NCBI GenBank assembly: GCA_027943335.1
Contig: BSBK01003252.1
Coordinates: forward strand, 660,001-724,000
Length of the DNA stretch: 64,000 nucleotides
Origin: Chamaecyparis obtusa
Taxonomy: Eukaryota > Streptophyta > Pinopsida > Cupressales > Cupressaceae
Direction: 5' to 3'
The position numbers and the translations under genes are program-made. Of this stretch, positions 1 through 13,433 are shown piece after piece (the first letter of the stretch is position 1; each line of letters opens with the position of its first letter). The notes under the pieces were generated by a model, which had not been told where the DNA came from, did no database searches, and was given only the letters and a program-made list of their open reading frames with translations.

Positions 1-1
1 C

Positions 2-223
2 ACTATCAATATGTCAAAAAACCCTGTGATGCATGCAAAGACAAAGCACATTGAGATCAAGTATCACTTCCTAAGAGAGAAAGTGGAAGAGAAAGAAGTT
101 AAGTTGGACTATGTGAGTACTAAAGATCAGTTGGTGGATATATTCACAAAGCCCTTGCCTAAGGATACTTTTGAGTATCTCAGGGAGAAGTTGGGAGTCA
201 TTCCATTCCCCGATTCTACTTAG
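2..223 (+). CDS. Copia polyprotein, C-terminal RNase H end (partial)
   Basis: This is the last 73 codons of a Ty1/Copia polyprotein, open from the window edge to TAG at 221-223. It carries hallmarks of the C-terminal Copia RNase H segment: the block HAKTKHIEIKYHFLRE followed by VSTKDQLVDIFTKPLP. The full protein would be Gag, protease, integrase, reverse transcriptase and RNase H; only the extreme end is visible. The family A copy on the other strand (19425-19015) has the same end with few changes. No internal stop occurs here, but with so little visible the state of the whole copy cannot be judged. Confidence 0.9.
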   Translation, partial: TINMSKNPVMHAKTKHIEIKYHFLREKVEEKEVKLDYVSTKDQLVDIFTKPLPKDTFEYLREKLGVIPFPDST

Positions 224-587
224 AAATAGAAGGGAAGGCATTAGTCCTTAGGGACTGGTGGAAGGTTGACTACTCTACCTCAGGAATAGTACCCATGCTT
301 AAAATGAGTGGCACCCTTTTCCATTGATGTAAAAGGGGGAGTATATATATAGAGTCATGAAAAATAGAAGTAAAAAGAGGAGTAATATACTAAGGGGGAG
401 CATCATTCAGTTATGACAGCAGTACAGTTGAGGAAGTGGAGAATATTAGAAAATATTGCAGCAGATAGAGAATTCATCTTTGGGAGAGTTTTGAAGAGGA
501 AATGGACAATGTTATAAAAGAAATGTTCATTTCGGTTGGTGGTGGTTTTTCATTCCACATGTTGCCATCAATGCCAAAGGGGGAGAT

Positions 588-1907
588 TGTTGGAGATTTG
601 CCAGTAGGCCACTACTGACTGTATGTTTGTCATTGATGACAACATATGGAAAGTAGCATGCGTGGAAGTCTTATGAAGTAATCTTTTAGTATATGTAGCA
701 TGGACATGATATCAACATGATATCATGGGCGCAAAGGTTAACTGTTAGTACAGATAGTTATATAGCAGCTGGTGTCAGCAGTGTTCCTGACAGAGTAACA
801 GATAGTGTTCTATGTATGGTTGTCCATACAGTTATCATGGAGCCTTGTGCACTTGGATATATGTTGAAGACATGTTATTGATGTTTTAGTTATGGACACA
901 TAGTCTGATGATGAATGCAAGTGAAGTTATGTAGTCGCTATTCGCCAGTAGCAGTTTCTTGTGTTTGTTCAGAAGAGTTGATAGATATTTTATTGGTTCT
1001 TGAGTTGTGCCTATCTTGAGGGTATGGACCCTTGGAGTTAAGCTTGGAGAAGTGTGATTGCTATTTAGGTAAGAGTGCATAAGTTAATTCAGCTTATAAA
1101 GAAAGTTCTAGTTTTTTTGGTAGAGCCTACAGTGTGTAGCGTGTGTCTATAATTATTTTATTAAACACGTCCCATAATGAGTTGCGTGCATAGTAGAGCT
1201 GACAGAATGCTTGTTGGAGTTTATTATGGTTTCTCTAATATGATTTCAAGGTGGTTCTAACAAGCTGACTTGATTATATCATTTGGAGGAAAGATATTTA
1301 TAGGCAGTCATTTGTGATTGTTGTAGTGTGGTTCATGGTTGATTAAGTAGAGTAGAGCAGAGTGTATGAAGTGTTGAGCCATCAGAAGAAGGTCTATGTG
1401 ACCAAGTAAAGTACTTGTGCTATTCATTGGAACTAATCTAGATAATAGGTCAAAGCACAGTTCACCAAGAGCCAGATATAGTGTGTATCTATTATTTAGA
1501 AGGTTGTAGCCTTCACCCATTTGAGCAGTGAGCTCTCAGAAAGTGCATCCTCTCCCCTAACAGGGACAATTGTAAAAAAATCCTAATAGGGTCTGACCCT
1601 TGACCAGGTCTATTGTAATTAATATATTGTAAAGCTACTCCTAACAGGGTAAAGGATCTTCTAACAAGGATCATTATACACTAGTACAAAATATTAGTGG
1701 GTATCAAGTCCCATCGGGGTTTTTACCTATTTGGGTTTCCTCGTAACCAAAATATTGGTGTTGTGTTCAAGTGTTCTTTCATTGTGTTTATGCTTATGTT
1801 TAAGTATACTTAATTGGATAAAGAATTGAATCTTGTAGATAACTGATTCACCCACCCCCCCCTCCCCTCCCACCCCTCTTAGTTATCTCTTGGGACTATT
1901 CCTAACA
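588..1907 (+). repeat. 3' LTR of Copia family A copy 1 (1320 bp)
   Basis: The LTR starts TGTTGGAGATTTGCC directly after the polypurine tract and ends GGACTATTCCTAACA, so it has TG...CA ends. It is the reverse complement, with divergence, of the LTRs at 17355-18650 and 29525-30825. Near its 3' end is a C-rich run (about 1852-1876) that appears as a G-run in the minus-strand copies. Short open frames inside it are not genes. Confidence 0.92.
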
Positions 1908-2518
1908 AAAACTTCCAATACATGTGATAGAGAGGGTATTTGCATTGGAATATGTATGACATATGAAGAGCATAGATGTACTCTTTAATGGTCAGCAAAA
2001 GAAAATGATATATCCTTCCTTGCCTTTCTCATTTGGAGGGTTCAAATTTGAGAGAAGAGGATTCAAAGTGGCACATGATTTTTTTTTCAAATTTTCACTT
2101 TGATGGTGTTAGTCACTGGTAGTATGATCCACTCAACATAATTGGAATAAAGCTTAGAAAGAATGGGAACTCTACAAGAAAATGTCAACATGAGAGTATG
2201 CCATTGATATAAAAATTTAAAAACATGGAGTCCTGGGATGAGGTCAAAAAAGAGATGGAGAAATATGCCACTGAAAATAATATTTCAATATAGGATTTGT
2301 CATCACAAATTATGGCATTGCACAAATAGAAAGGAAAAGTGCAGCCCATGACATCATATAATTTCTACTAGAAAGCTTCTCAACCATCTAGAAAATCTAT
2401 TCCAAAATACCTAGTGGATGAATGTATAGATGGTAATTGGACTCGAACCAAAATTTCTGATTTTTGAGAAATGAGGAAGAATCTTGGCGAGCCAAATACC
2501 TAGGTAGATCTTTATGAC
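1908..2518. other. Gene-poor spacer
   Basis: No convincing gene is visible. The stretch from about 2200 reads as degraded coding sequence continuous with the coiled-coil pseudogene that follows, but stops are too frequent to define it. Confidence 0.4.
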
Positions 2519-4755
2519 ATGGAAGAGGATAAAATATTTAGCAAATTGTGGAATAAGGAGCATCTAGTTGAAGCATATCACGATGATGATGATCATCCAG
2601 ATAATGGGTATGAGAAGGATTATATGAATCCCACATCCACTAATTTATATTCAATTAGTAGTGGAGTTGATGTGTCCACAAAAGAAAAATATGCCAAAGG
2701 GGCAGATATTGTAGAAAAATGGGCTACCTAGGTTGGTGTGGTCTGGGTCCCAGAGGACAAGGGCCTTGGTCTCCACATGACCCACCAGTTCCACCAAAAT
2801 ATGGTGATAAACCAGGCCTTGGAGTTGAATCATCAGATTCATCTAAACAAAATACTACTCAGTATCATACCCTTGTAATTTTATTTGTTCCAGCTTCAAA
2901 TGTAGTTCTACCTATTCGAAGCACTCAGATTCAATGTAAATCAAGTGCCACTCCCACAGGTGTGGATATCATGGGTATTACTAGTGATCTGAAAAGGACA
3001 TTATAGGTGGACATGCGATCAGTGGATCCCAAAGATCAAGGAAGTGTAAAGAATCAAAAGGTTATGACAAGTACAACAATGGAAATGGTGCCTATGAGTC
3101 CAACAATTGCCACACCTTTAGGACAAAACTCTCAGAATGGTCCAAAAAATCCACTTGTAATGGGTTAGGGTGTTTCTAATCCTCTTGATGGAATTAGGAG
3201 AACCATAGGAAACATAGGTGGAAGCTCATACATCACTATACGTGCTATTTCACCTTTCAAACATTTAATTGTGTCATAAAACCCTAATTTTTGTTACAAT
3301 GATTTTGTAACTAACTTTGAACAATAAAAAAATAGGAATATAAAAAATACTAAGACATTAGAGAGGGATGTAGTTGTTGTAGCTCATGATGCAGAACCTG
3401 CATTGAATAGGTTATTTCCCACATATGACCCAAAGAAAGAAATGATGGAGTTCATGGTTTTTATGCCCTGAGCTAGAGATAACAATTCACTAGAGAGTCA
3501 GTTAGATCCATCTGAATTTCAAGTTAGCACCCTCCAAATGGATTTATCCAAAATTAAAAATGTGGACAAGATAAATGTGTCAAAAATGACCAACCAAGTG
3601 GTCTATAGTTCAAGGATGAAGTTGGAGAGAGAGAAAGGAAAGATTTAGGGCAAAATAGATAAGTTAAAGGAAGACCTGGCAAATAAAAAGGCAAAGGAGA
3701 AAGAATCAGATAATAGGTGCAAAGATTAAGAGAAAAGGATGAAAAAATTCATCCTTAAAAGAAGCAATTGGACAACAAGAACATATGGATGGAGAACTAA
3801 AAACTCGGAGGGAAAAATTGGAAGAGAGCAATAAAAAACTTGAGGATGAAAAAGTCTCTTCATTAAGTTTATACAAAAGCATTGAGAATGTGGCACATGC
3901 AAATAATAACTTAAATAAAGAATTGGAGAATGAGAGGGTAAAAGAAAAACATTGGGAAGAGAAAGAAAATAGTGGGAAGTTAAAGCAGAGTAAATAAAAA
4001 AAAACATAGTGAACACTAGTTCTAAAAAATGAGAGAAGAGGTAAAGAAGGAAAATAATACTATTAAAACTTACGAAAATAATTTGAATGACAAAGTAAAT
4101 AATATAGTCAAGGAAATAAAGGTGTTTGCTGATAGGTTGTGTGATTGGTTTGAACCGAATGAAAGTCTTAGAGATGTTTTTGGGAAGCTAAAAGAGTACA
4201 TTGAGAAGAACAAATTTTTTTGTCAGAGACATAAAACTGCAAAGTAGATTTTGCAACAAATCAACACAACCAGTGATAGGCATTTGGAAATAAAGGGGAT
4301 TCATGACCATGTTCTTGCATCAATAAAGGTGAACTCTGTCTTTCAAAAATGTCAGAAACTAATAGAAGGAGAGGAAACTCTGGCCTTATTTGGGACAAAG
4401 CTCGCCAAGATGAATAAAAAAAACTGAAATGATAACTCTTGGTTTGCCGAGTCCTGGTCCTAATTACTCATCAATGAATTTCGTTGGAAGAGAAGCTTAC
4501 AAAAAAAAGTTGGAGGACACAATGAAGTCTGATTTAGGAAAGTGTCCTCAGGAAACAACTCATGAAGTCATTGCAAAGTGCATCAAAACATTGACAAATT
4601 TGAATGCAGTATTGGAAGGATCATTGCTTTCAAGTCACTCTTCCAAGTATGGATGGCTGACGATGTTGCAGGTCATTGACTATAAGATGAAAAATATTGA
4701 CCTTCAAACCAATGCAAAATGGAGCATACTAAAGAAACTGACATACTCATCTTGA
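2519..4755 (+). pseudogene. Decayed coiled-coil protein gene, unrecognised
   Basis: I do not recognise this gene. A run of plus-strand segments reads as one protein broken by stops and frameshifts. It opens with an acidic part (2519-2731, with an AYHDDDDHP run). A Pro/Gly-rich part follows (PPVPPKYGDKPGLGVES, about 2782-2832), then a Thr/Ser-rich stretch to about 3300. From about 3500 to 4250 there are long charged heptad-like segments typical of a coiled coil (for example KTRREKLEESNKKLEDEKV near 3797). A more globular C-terminal part (4429-4755) ends KKLTYSS. Internal TAG and TGA codons at 3164-3166, 3469-3471 and elsewhere and at least two frame changes show it is dead. It may be an accessory ORF of a retroelement or a captured host gene. 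It lies just outside the inverted repeat at 4931. Confidence 0.5.
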
Positions 4756-4930
4756 TCTCATCAATCATAGTATGTGAAAGTACTTTTAGTTTCAATCATC
4801 TCTATATTTTTTTCTAATTTCTTGAATTGAGTTTAAAGTAACAAGTTTGAACTTTGTTTTTTGAATAGGATCAATGTTGTATATGCTATTGCTAATTTAC
4901 TAAACTGGCCTATCAAATGCAGAAATGTAC

Positions 4931-4962
4931 GGGTGAACCCACAATAGTGGGTTACACTTTTT
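4931..4962 (+). repeat. Left terminal inverted repeat, 32 bp
   Basis: It is identical to the reverse complement of 31620-31651. The inner part holds a 7-bp inverted repeat AACCCAC/GTGGGTT around a 4-base AATA loop, so each end can fold into a small hairpin. The asymmetric ACACTTTTT tail fixes the orientation and rules out a chance match of the palindrome alone. Confidence 0.75.
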
Positions 4963-5737
4963 TGCCTGAGCAGACACTAAACTCTGCATTTTTAGAAAAA
5001 CTTTCACATTCAGATTCATATTTCCATTGAACCATTCAAAATCAGAGGATGAAGTAAATTAGAGTCTTTTAGGATTTTCTATATAGATTCTAAATTTTAT
5101 TTTATTTTATTTTTTTTTGAATTTATTGGAATACTTTTTTTTTCTCCCACGAAAACTGGTATGGTGCTGAAAATGTCATTTTAAAATAGTAACATTGTTT
5201 TCATAGAGCATAACATTTTTTGTAAAATAGATATGAATGTGATTCTTTTGAATTTAGTTTCGTAACATCCATATGGAGGGTATGCAATTGGTTTGACAAC
5301 ATTACCATGATTATTGCATATTTTATTAATGTTTGAAGTTGACTAAACCATAATTTTGACATACCTTAACTACATAGCTTATAACTTGTTGTGTATTTAT
5401 CGAATTTCAATTTATTTTTTTGATAGAAAGTAGACTCGAATATGGAGGGCACTATTATTTTTCAATTTTTTTTTACCCTTTTCTACTATTTTCCATTGAA
5501 TGTCAAACTCAGAGGTTTGTATTTGATAAAAAATCTACATTCGATTAACGTCAAAAACCATACACATAATAAATTCAAAAATAGTCGAATATATATTCCT
5601 TAGAAAGTTGGTTCTGAGTACTTGTTGTATGCAAAAGAAAATCTTCTTATTCTTCCATTTGATCACCACGCTTGAGGCCCAAAGCCATTAAATTCTTAGA
5701 AATTCTTCATAGCTTGCAACCATGGCCCAAACTAGTT

Positions 5738-5873
5738 ACTTTCGATTGAAACTTTTGGGTTTTGATCGAAAGTACTTTCACATTTAATGCAATTTTTAGC
5801 CATAACTAAAATAATTTCGATAGAAAGTAAGTTAGTTTCAATCAAAAGTCAACTTTGACTTTTGATAGAAACC
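5738..5873. repeat. Left subterminal motif cluster (ACTTTCGATnGAAAGT type)
   Basis: Five variants of one near-palindromic motif occur in 136 bp: about 5738-5753, 5761-5774, 5814-5828, 5834-5849 and 5858-5873. The same motif clusters just inside the right end and I noticed it nowhere else in the window. Subterminal repeats of this sort are transposase-binding sites in DNA transposons such as En/Spm; that role here is inferred. The cluster lies about 800 bp from the left end, further in than on the right. Confidence 0.65.
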
Positions 5874-6221
5874 TAGGTTGGCCTATTTGGTGTCATTTCA
5901 GGTTAATAATGATTAGGTATAAATAAATGTATATATTTTTCATTTCATTAATCCGAAAGTTGTAAAATAATTCACATTTAGGAGAAGGAAGACATTTTAG
6001 CATGGAATAATTTTCTAAGTTGTGATGGGAAATAAAAAGAGAAGGCTAAACAAGAAAACATGACATTATTCAGAAGAGACTGAACAAAGACTACGTGAAG
6101 AATCACGAAAAAGATATTATCATCAGAAACAAGGTATGTCTAAGTTGTTTAGATCTCTAGATATTTTAAGTTGATGGTCAAGACTTGTCTTAGTGTTCAT
6201 CATGTAAATGTGATATTGTAA

Positions 6222-9200
6222 TACCTAATTTTAGAGCTAATTAGACCTAATAAGACTAATTATTAGCAATTAGAACCTATTAAGACTAATTAGAGGTCTA
6301 ACTAGACCTATTAGGACCAAGTAGACCTAACTAGGAGCTATTAGTCCTACCAATTAGACCTATTAGGACTTTTTAGTCTGACCAATTAGATGTATTAGGA
6401 CCTATTAGGTCCAAATAGACCTAACTAAACTAGCTAGACCTATTAGGACCAATTAGACAGGTAAGTAGACCAATTAGGACCTATTAGACTTAACTAGACC
6501 TAACAATAGACCTTTTTGGTCCTATTAAACCAATTAGGACCAATTCAACCTAACTATATACCTAACTAGGACTTGTTAGGACCTATTAGACCAATTGGGA
6601 CCAATTACCTAATCTATTAGGACCAATTAGGCAAGTATTAGTCCTCGGCCAATTAGAGGTTGAACTATCTATTAATTAGACCTAACTAGACAGGTATTAG
6701 AACCTATTAGGACCTATTAGACCTAACTAGACCTAACTATGACCTATTAGTACCTATTCTAGAGCTAACTAGATCTGGCTAGGACCTATTAGGATGAATT
6801 AGACCTAATTAGATCCAATTAGACCTATTAGGACCAATTAGGACTAATTAGAACCAATTAGGACCAATTATAACTAATTAGGACCTAATTAGACTCAATT
6901 AGAACCAATTAGGACCTAATTAGACTTAATTAGAACCAATTAGATCCAATTAGGACCTAATATTACCTATTAGAACCAATTAGGACCTAATTAGACAAGT
7001 AATTAGACCGATTAGACTCAATTAGAACCAATTAGAACCTAATATGACCTATTAGGACTCAATTAGACTTAATTAGACCAATTAGGACTAATTATGACCT
7101 ATTATGACTTAATTCTAGACCAATTAGGACCTATTACATGACCAATTATGACCAATTAGGACTAATCAGGACCAACATGGCCTATTAGGACCTATTATGA
7201 CCAACTATGACCAACTATGACCAATTAGGACTAATTAGGACCAATTAGAACTAATCTAGGACCTAATTAGACTCAATTAGAACTAATTAGAACCAATTAG
7301 GAAATAATATGACCTATTAGAACCAATTAGGACCTAAATATGACCTATTAGAACCAATTAGGACCAATTATGACCATTAGAACCAATTAGGACCAATTAT
7401 GACCAATTAGAACCAATTATGACCAAAACCAATTATGACTTAACTCTAGATTAATTAGGACCAATTAGGACGTATTATGACCAATTAGGACTAATTAGGA
7501 CCAATATGACCTATTAGGACCTATTAGGACCAAGTATGACCAATTAGGACTAATTAGGACCTAATATGACCTATTAGGACCCAATTACAATCAATTAGAA
7601 CCAATTAGAACCAATTAGAACCAATTAGCACCTAATTAGACTCAATTAGAACCAATTAGGACATAGTATGACCTATTAGAACCCAATTAGACTCAATTAG
7701 AACAAATTAGCACCTAATTAGACTCAGTTAGGACCAATTAGGACCAATTAGACCCAATTAGGACCTATTACATGATCAATTATGACCAACTAGGACTAAT
7801 TAGGACCAATGTGACCTATTAGGACCTATTATGACCAACTATGACCAATTAGGACTAATTAGGACCAATTAGGAACAATTAGAACTAATTAGGACCTAAT
7901 TAGACTCAATTAGAACCAATTAAGACCAATTAGGACCTAATATGACTTATTAGAACCAATTAGGACCTAAATATGACCTATTAGAACCAATTAGGACCAA
8001 TTAGGACCTAATTAGTTCCAATTAGGACCTAATGTGACTCAATTAGAACCAATTAGAACCAATTAGGACCTAATATGACCTATTAGAACCAATTAGGACC
8101 TAATTAGACCAATTAGGACTAATTAGGACCTATTATGACCCATTATGACCCATTATGACCTACTATGACTTAATTCTAGACCAATTAGGACCTATTACAT
8201 GACCAATTATGACCAATTAGGACTAATTAGAACCAATATGACCTATTAGGATCTATTATGACCAACTATGACTAATTAGGACTAATTAGGACCAATTAGA
8301 ACTAATTAGGACCTAATTAAACTCAATTAGAACCAATTAGGACCTAATATGACCTATTAGAACCAATTAGGACCTAAATATGACTCATTAGAACCAATTA
8401 GGACCTATTATGACTTAACTCTAGACTAATTAGGACCAATTAGGACCTATTATGATCAATTATGACCAATTAGGACTAATTAGGACCAATATGACCTATT
8501 AGGACCAATTAGGACCAACTATGACCAATTAGGACTGAATAGGACCTAATATGACCTATTAGGACCCAATTAGAATCAATTAGAACCAATTAGCACCTAA
8601 TTAGACTCAATTAGGACCGATTAGGACCTAGTATGACCTATTAGAAGCCAATTAGACTCAATTAGAACAAATTAGCACTGAATTATACTCAATTAGGACC
8701 AATTAGGACTAATTAGACCTAATTAGGACCTATTACATGACCAATTATGACTAATTAGGACTAATTATGACAAATATGACCTATTAGGACCTATTATGAC
8801 CAACTACGACCAATTAGGACTAATTAGGACCAATTAGAACTAATTGGGACCTAATTAGACTCAATTAGAATCAATTAGGACCTAATATGACCTATTAGAA
8901 CCAATTAGGACCTAAATATGACCTATTAGAACCAATTAGGACCAATTATGACCTATTACGACCTATTATGACTTAACTGTAGACCAATTAGGACCAATTA
9001 GGACCTATTATGACCAATTATGACTAATTATGACCAATATGACCTATTAGTACCTATTTGGACCAACTATGACCAATTAGGACTAATTAGTACCTAATAT
9101 GACCTATTCTAGGACCTAATTAGAATCAATTAGAACCAATTAGCACTTAATTAGACTCAATTAGGACCAATTAGGACCTAATTAGACTCAATTATAACCA

Positions 9201-10735
9201 ATTAGGACCTAATTAGATTCAATTAGAACCAATTAGATCCAATTAGGACCTAATATGACCTATTAGAACCAATTAGGACTTAATTAGACAAGTAATTAAA
9301 TTGATTAGACTCAATTAGAACCAATTAGGACCTAATATGACCTATTAGGACCCAATTAGACTTAATTAGACCAATTAGGACTAATTAGGACCTATTATGA
9401 CCTATTATGACCTATTATGACTTAATTATAGACCAATTAGGACCAATTAGGACCTATTACATGACCAATTATGACCAATTAGGATTAATTAGGACCAATA
9501 TGACCTATTAGGACCTATTATGACCAACTATGACCAATTAGGACCAATTAAGACCAATTAGGACCAATTAGAACTAATCTAGGACCTAATTAGACTCAAT
9601 TAGAACCAATTAGAACTAATTAGAACCAATTAGAACTAATTAGAACCAATTAGGACCCAATATGACCTATTAGAACCAATTAGGACCTAAATATGACCTA
9701 TTAGAACCAATGAGGACCAATTATGACCAATTATGATCAATTATGACCAATTAGGACCTATTATGACCTATTATGATTTAACTCTAGACTAATTAGGACC
9801 AATTATGACCAATTAGGACCTATTATGACTAATTATGACCAATTAGGACTAATTAGGACCAATATGACCTATTAGGACCAACTATGACCAATTAGGACTA
9901 ATTAGGACCTAATATGACCTATTAAGACTAATTAGGACCTAATATGACCTATTAGGACCCAATTAGAATCAATTAGAACTAATTAGCACCTAATTAGACT
10001 CAATTAGAACCAATTAGGACCTAGTATGACCTATTAGAACCCAATTAGACTCAATTAGAACAAATTAACACCTAATTAGACTCAATTAGGACCAATTAGG
10101 ACCAATTAGACCTAATTAGACTCAATTAGAATAAATTAACACCTAATTAGACTCAATTAGGACCAATTAGACCCAATTAGGACCTATTACATGACCAATT
10201 AGGACTAATTATGACCAACATGACCTATTAGGACCTATTATGACCAACTATGACCAATTAGGACTAATTAGGACCAATTAGGACTAATTAGGACCAATTA
10301 GAACTAATTAGGACCTAATTAGACTCAATTAGAACCAATTAGGACCTAATATGACCTATTAGAACCAATTAGGACCTATTATGACCTATTATGACCTATT
10401 ATGACCTATTATGACTTAACTCTAGACTAATTAGGACCTATTATGACCAATTAGGACTAATTAGGACCAATGTGACCTATTAGGACATATTATGACCAAC
10501 TATGACCGATTAGGACTAATTAGGACCTAATATGACCTATTCTAGGACCTAATTAGAATCAATTAGAACCAATTAGCACCTAATTAGACTCAATTAGGAC
10601 CAATTAGGACCTATTAGGACCTAATTAGACCCAATTAAACCTATTAGGACCTAATAGGACCTAATTAGACCCAATTAGACCCAACTAGACCTATTAGGAC
10701 CTATTTTGACTTAATACATGAACCTTGTTAGACCT
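6222..10735 (+). repeat. Degenerate 10-bp minisatellite, about 4.5 kb
   Basis: Roughly 450 head-to-tail units of consensus GACCAATTAG, with variants GACCTATTAG, GACTAATTAG, GACCTAATTA and GACTCAATTAG, fill almost the whole stretch in a single orientation. Larger blocks recur: GACCTATTACATGA opens a similar run at 7128, 7762, 8189, 8727, 9451 and 10181, so segments of several hundred bases have been duplicated. The unit has no CpG and often contains the palindrome TAATTA. By the gene model above the array lies wholly inside the first intron of gene A. Confidence 0.95.
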
Positions 10736-13397
10736 AACTTCATTCAAAAGTTTTTGTTTAATAATTTTTACTTCATATGTAGGAAATGCTCAAGAAGAAC
10801 AACCTTATGAATTTGGAGAAGGGTCATCACAAGCTCAACACGCATAAATCTCAAAATATCAAACAAGTACACATGTCTCTCTCTCTCACTATCTTGATTT
10901 AGTCTCTTATTGGTGAATATGCATTTTGGGTCTTTCCCCTTAAGAGGTTATTATTTTTTTTGTGTACATGCAACCTTTGATGATGAAAATGTTGGACAAG
11001 GGGAATCCCAAGTGGAACTAATGGACTTTAGAGAAGGGTCAACCCAAGGTCAAATAAGTATGTGTTTCTCTCTTTAGTTTACAAATTATTATAGGTTTGA
11101 CATTCAAGCTTGTAAATATTTATTTCATGAAGGTCCCTTTAAGATGAGATATTAAGAAAAAAAATTTATTTTGTTTGCAACAAAAGTGCAAGAAACATAT
11201 GAGAATGATAGTCTACTCCAACAGTTGAAGAGAAAAATTAATTGTAAAAACATAGATCATTTAATTGAAATGGATGTGGAAAAATTGAGAGATTATGCTA
11301 AACAACCCATAAATATTACAAAGAGGGAATTGAATAAAAATTCTAAGAAAATAATGAAACAATTTGAGAATCTTGGTACACTTGAAAAAACTCAATTGTT
11401 ATCAATTACACTTCTTAAAGATGAGTTGAAAGAGCCATTAAAATTGTTGGGTGTAGATGCAAGTTTGAAAAAGTTAAAATCATGTGACATACAAAAAAAT
11501 ATTATTGACAGTGTTAAGGAAGGTTTTCATTCCATTGGAAAAAAAACTAGATCTATAGATAGGTCCATTTCAAGAAGAGTGATACTGACATCTATTTTAA
11601 ATAAAAACATGTCCCAAAAAAGACAAATTTCTTCACTTTCATCTCAGATTGGGTACATTAGGAAGATAATGACACACTATTTGAAAAGAAGAATCAATTT
11701 GGATGATACTATGTTGGAAGGTAATTCAGCACTAATGTGTAGAGCTCCTAGGTTTGATAAGATTAATGAAATAGTTAGGAACTTAGTTACGTCATTTTGG
11801 ACTGATCATACTCATCCTTCACCAAATACAAGAGATGTTATCAAGAAGAGGATTGGACCTAAGGAATATTTCTAGAACACAAAACATTGGTTGGACACCA
11901 CACAACATGAATTGTATCTCTCATTTTGTAATTCAAATCCTAATATTAAGATTGGACAAACAATGTTTGAAAGATTAAAGCCATTTTTTGTAAAGATAAA
12001 TAAATCTTTTGAAACTTTTTGTTGTCGATATCATATTGAATTCGATCTCTACTATAAAGGGTTTAGAAAGATGATAGAAGAAAGTGGTGGTTCTCAAAAT
12101 TATTTTCCTAAATGTCCAAGCCAATTCATAACATCAATCTTATGTAACAAATCAATTGATCATGAAATACCTAAAATAGATTGCATAAGAGGAACTTGTC
12201 AAACATGCAGGGATTTGGCTGAATTTCCTTTGAGACTTGAAGATACTGACATGGCGAGGATGATAAAATGTAAGAGATACAAGCACATAAAGTCTGAAAC
12301 AAAAGTCGGGAAAGAATGAACAAGGTTGGAACATGTTGAAGACAAGATACCTATTGCAACATTTATGGATAATTTTCATAAATTAATTAAACCATACATA
12401 TGTCATGTTTTTTTTGCTAAATGCTAGGAAGAACAATTCCAAATACAAAAAGAAACTTTTCTAGTTGAAACAATTTTATCGGTTGTTGATTTTGTAGAGA
12501 ACTACTCATTTTTTTCTCAAAAACAACTTCAAGCAAAATACTACTATACAGAGCAGGTCACTATCATGGTACATGTGTCTTATCAACATGCACAATTAGG
12601 TTTGGATGGTGTTGAAAGTACATATCAAGCACAAGTCATAAAGAAAGAATATCACTTTTACATTAGTGATGATAAAGAGCATGACATACATTTTGTCGAG
12701 CATTGCTTTAAGACATTTTTTGGATATTTGGAAAACAAAGGCATTGAAATTGAAAAGCATTTTGTTTGGTTGAATGGATGTACAACACAATTTAAATCAA
12801 AAAGGCCATTTTATGCACTATGTAGATATCATCAATACCAAAAGATACCACATATTTGGAGTTTATTTGAGAGTGGACATGGAAAGGGAGAGCATGATGG
12901 TGCAGGAGCTTGTATCAAACATGCTTTAAGAAAGTATCAACTAGACTATTAGGGATAATGTATAAATAATGCTCATGATGTAGTTGAGTGGTGCAAGATG
13001 CATTTTGTGGTGCCAAATCATGATAACATATCATCACAATCAGATCGAGTCATACCCTTCTGAGTATTCTGGGACATAACAGGTATTAATTTTTAGTTCA
13101 TCACTTGTTGTCTAATTATAATTTATGTACGTGTGCTTTAAATTTATTGATCATTGTTTGAGTTAACTTATATATGTGTACATTATATATACATGATTTA
13201 AACTTGTCTTTAATTTTTACACGTTACTATTTATTACATTGCTGCAAGGAGAGGATGAAGCTAACACAGAATGAAACAAGCAATGGAATTATGTTTCCCA
13301 TAGGTTCTAGTACTATATTTAAGTTTCAAAACCTGTATTAAACTTGAGTGAGACCTTCCAACTTCCAATTTTCTTATACTTTTGTTTATATGGTTAA

Positions 13398-13401
<4 letters not shown>

Positions 13402-13432
<31 letters not shown>
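13402..13432 (+). repeat. (AC)n microsatellite in last intron of gene A
   Basis: About 15 AC dinucleotides lie some 30 bases upstream of the last-exon acceptor, close to where a polypyrimidine tract is expected. Confidence 0.9.

Positions 13433-13433
<1 letters not shown>

Larger units (their letters stand above)
1..1907 (+). mobile_element. Copia family A LTR retrotransposon, 3' end only (copy 1)
   Basis: The window opens inside the RNase H region of a Copia element. In order there follow the polyprotein stop at 221-223, an untranslated stretch to 587 with several short GGGGGAG-type purine runs, a polypurine tract (CAAAGGGGGAGA, 575-586) and a complete 3' LTR. The 5' part lies outside the window, so the target-site duplication cannot be checked. 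The flank just after the LTR is AAAAC. A second copy of the same family lies at 17355-30825 in the opposite orientation, with a nearly identical RNase H end and matching LTR termini. Confidence 0.93.

Noticed and set aside
6222..10735. Frequent TTAGG words suggesting telomeric repeats, or spaced repeats suggesting CRISPR
   Set aside because: The unit is 10 bp (GACCAATTAG type), not TTAGG or TTTAGGG, and there are no unique spacers between repeats.
11171..11875. Start of the main gene A frame as a true translation start
   Set aside because: The first codon is TTG, no ATG is there, and splice-like words upstream point to an internal exon. The upstream exon at 6025 is the better start.
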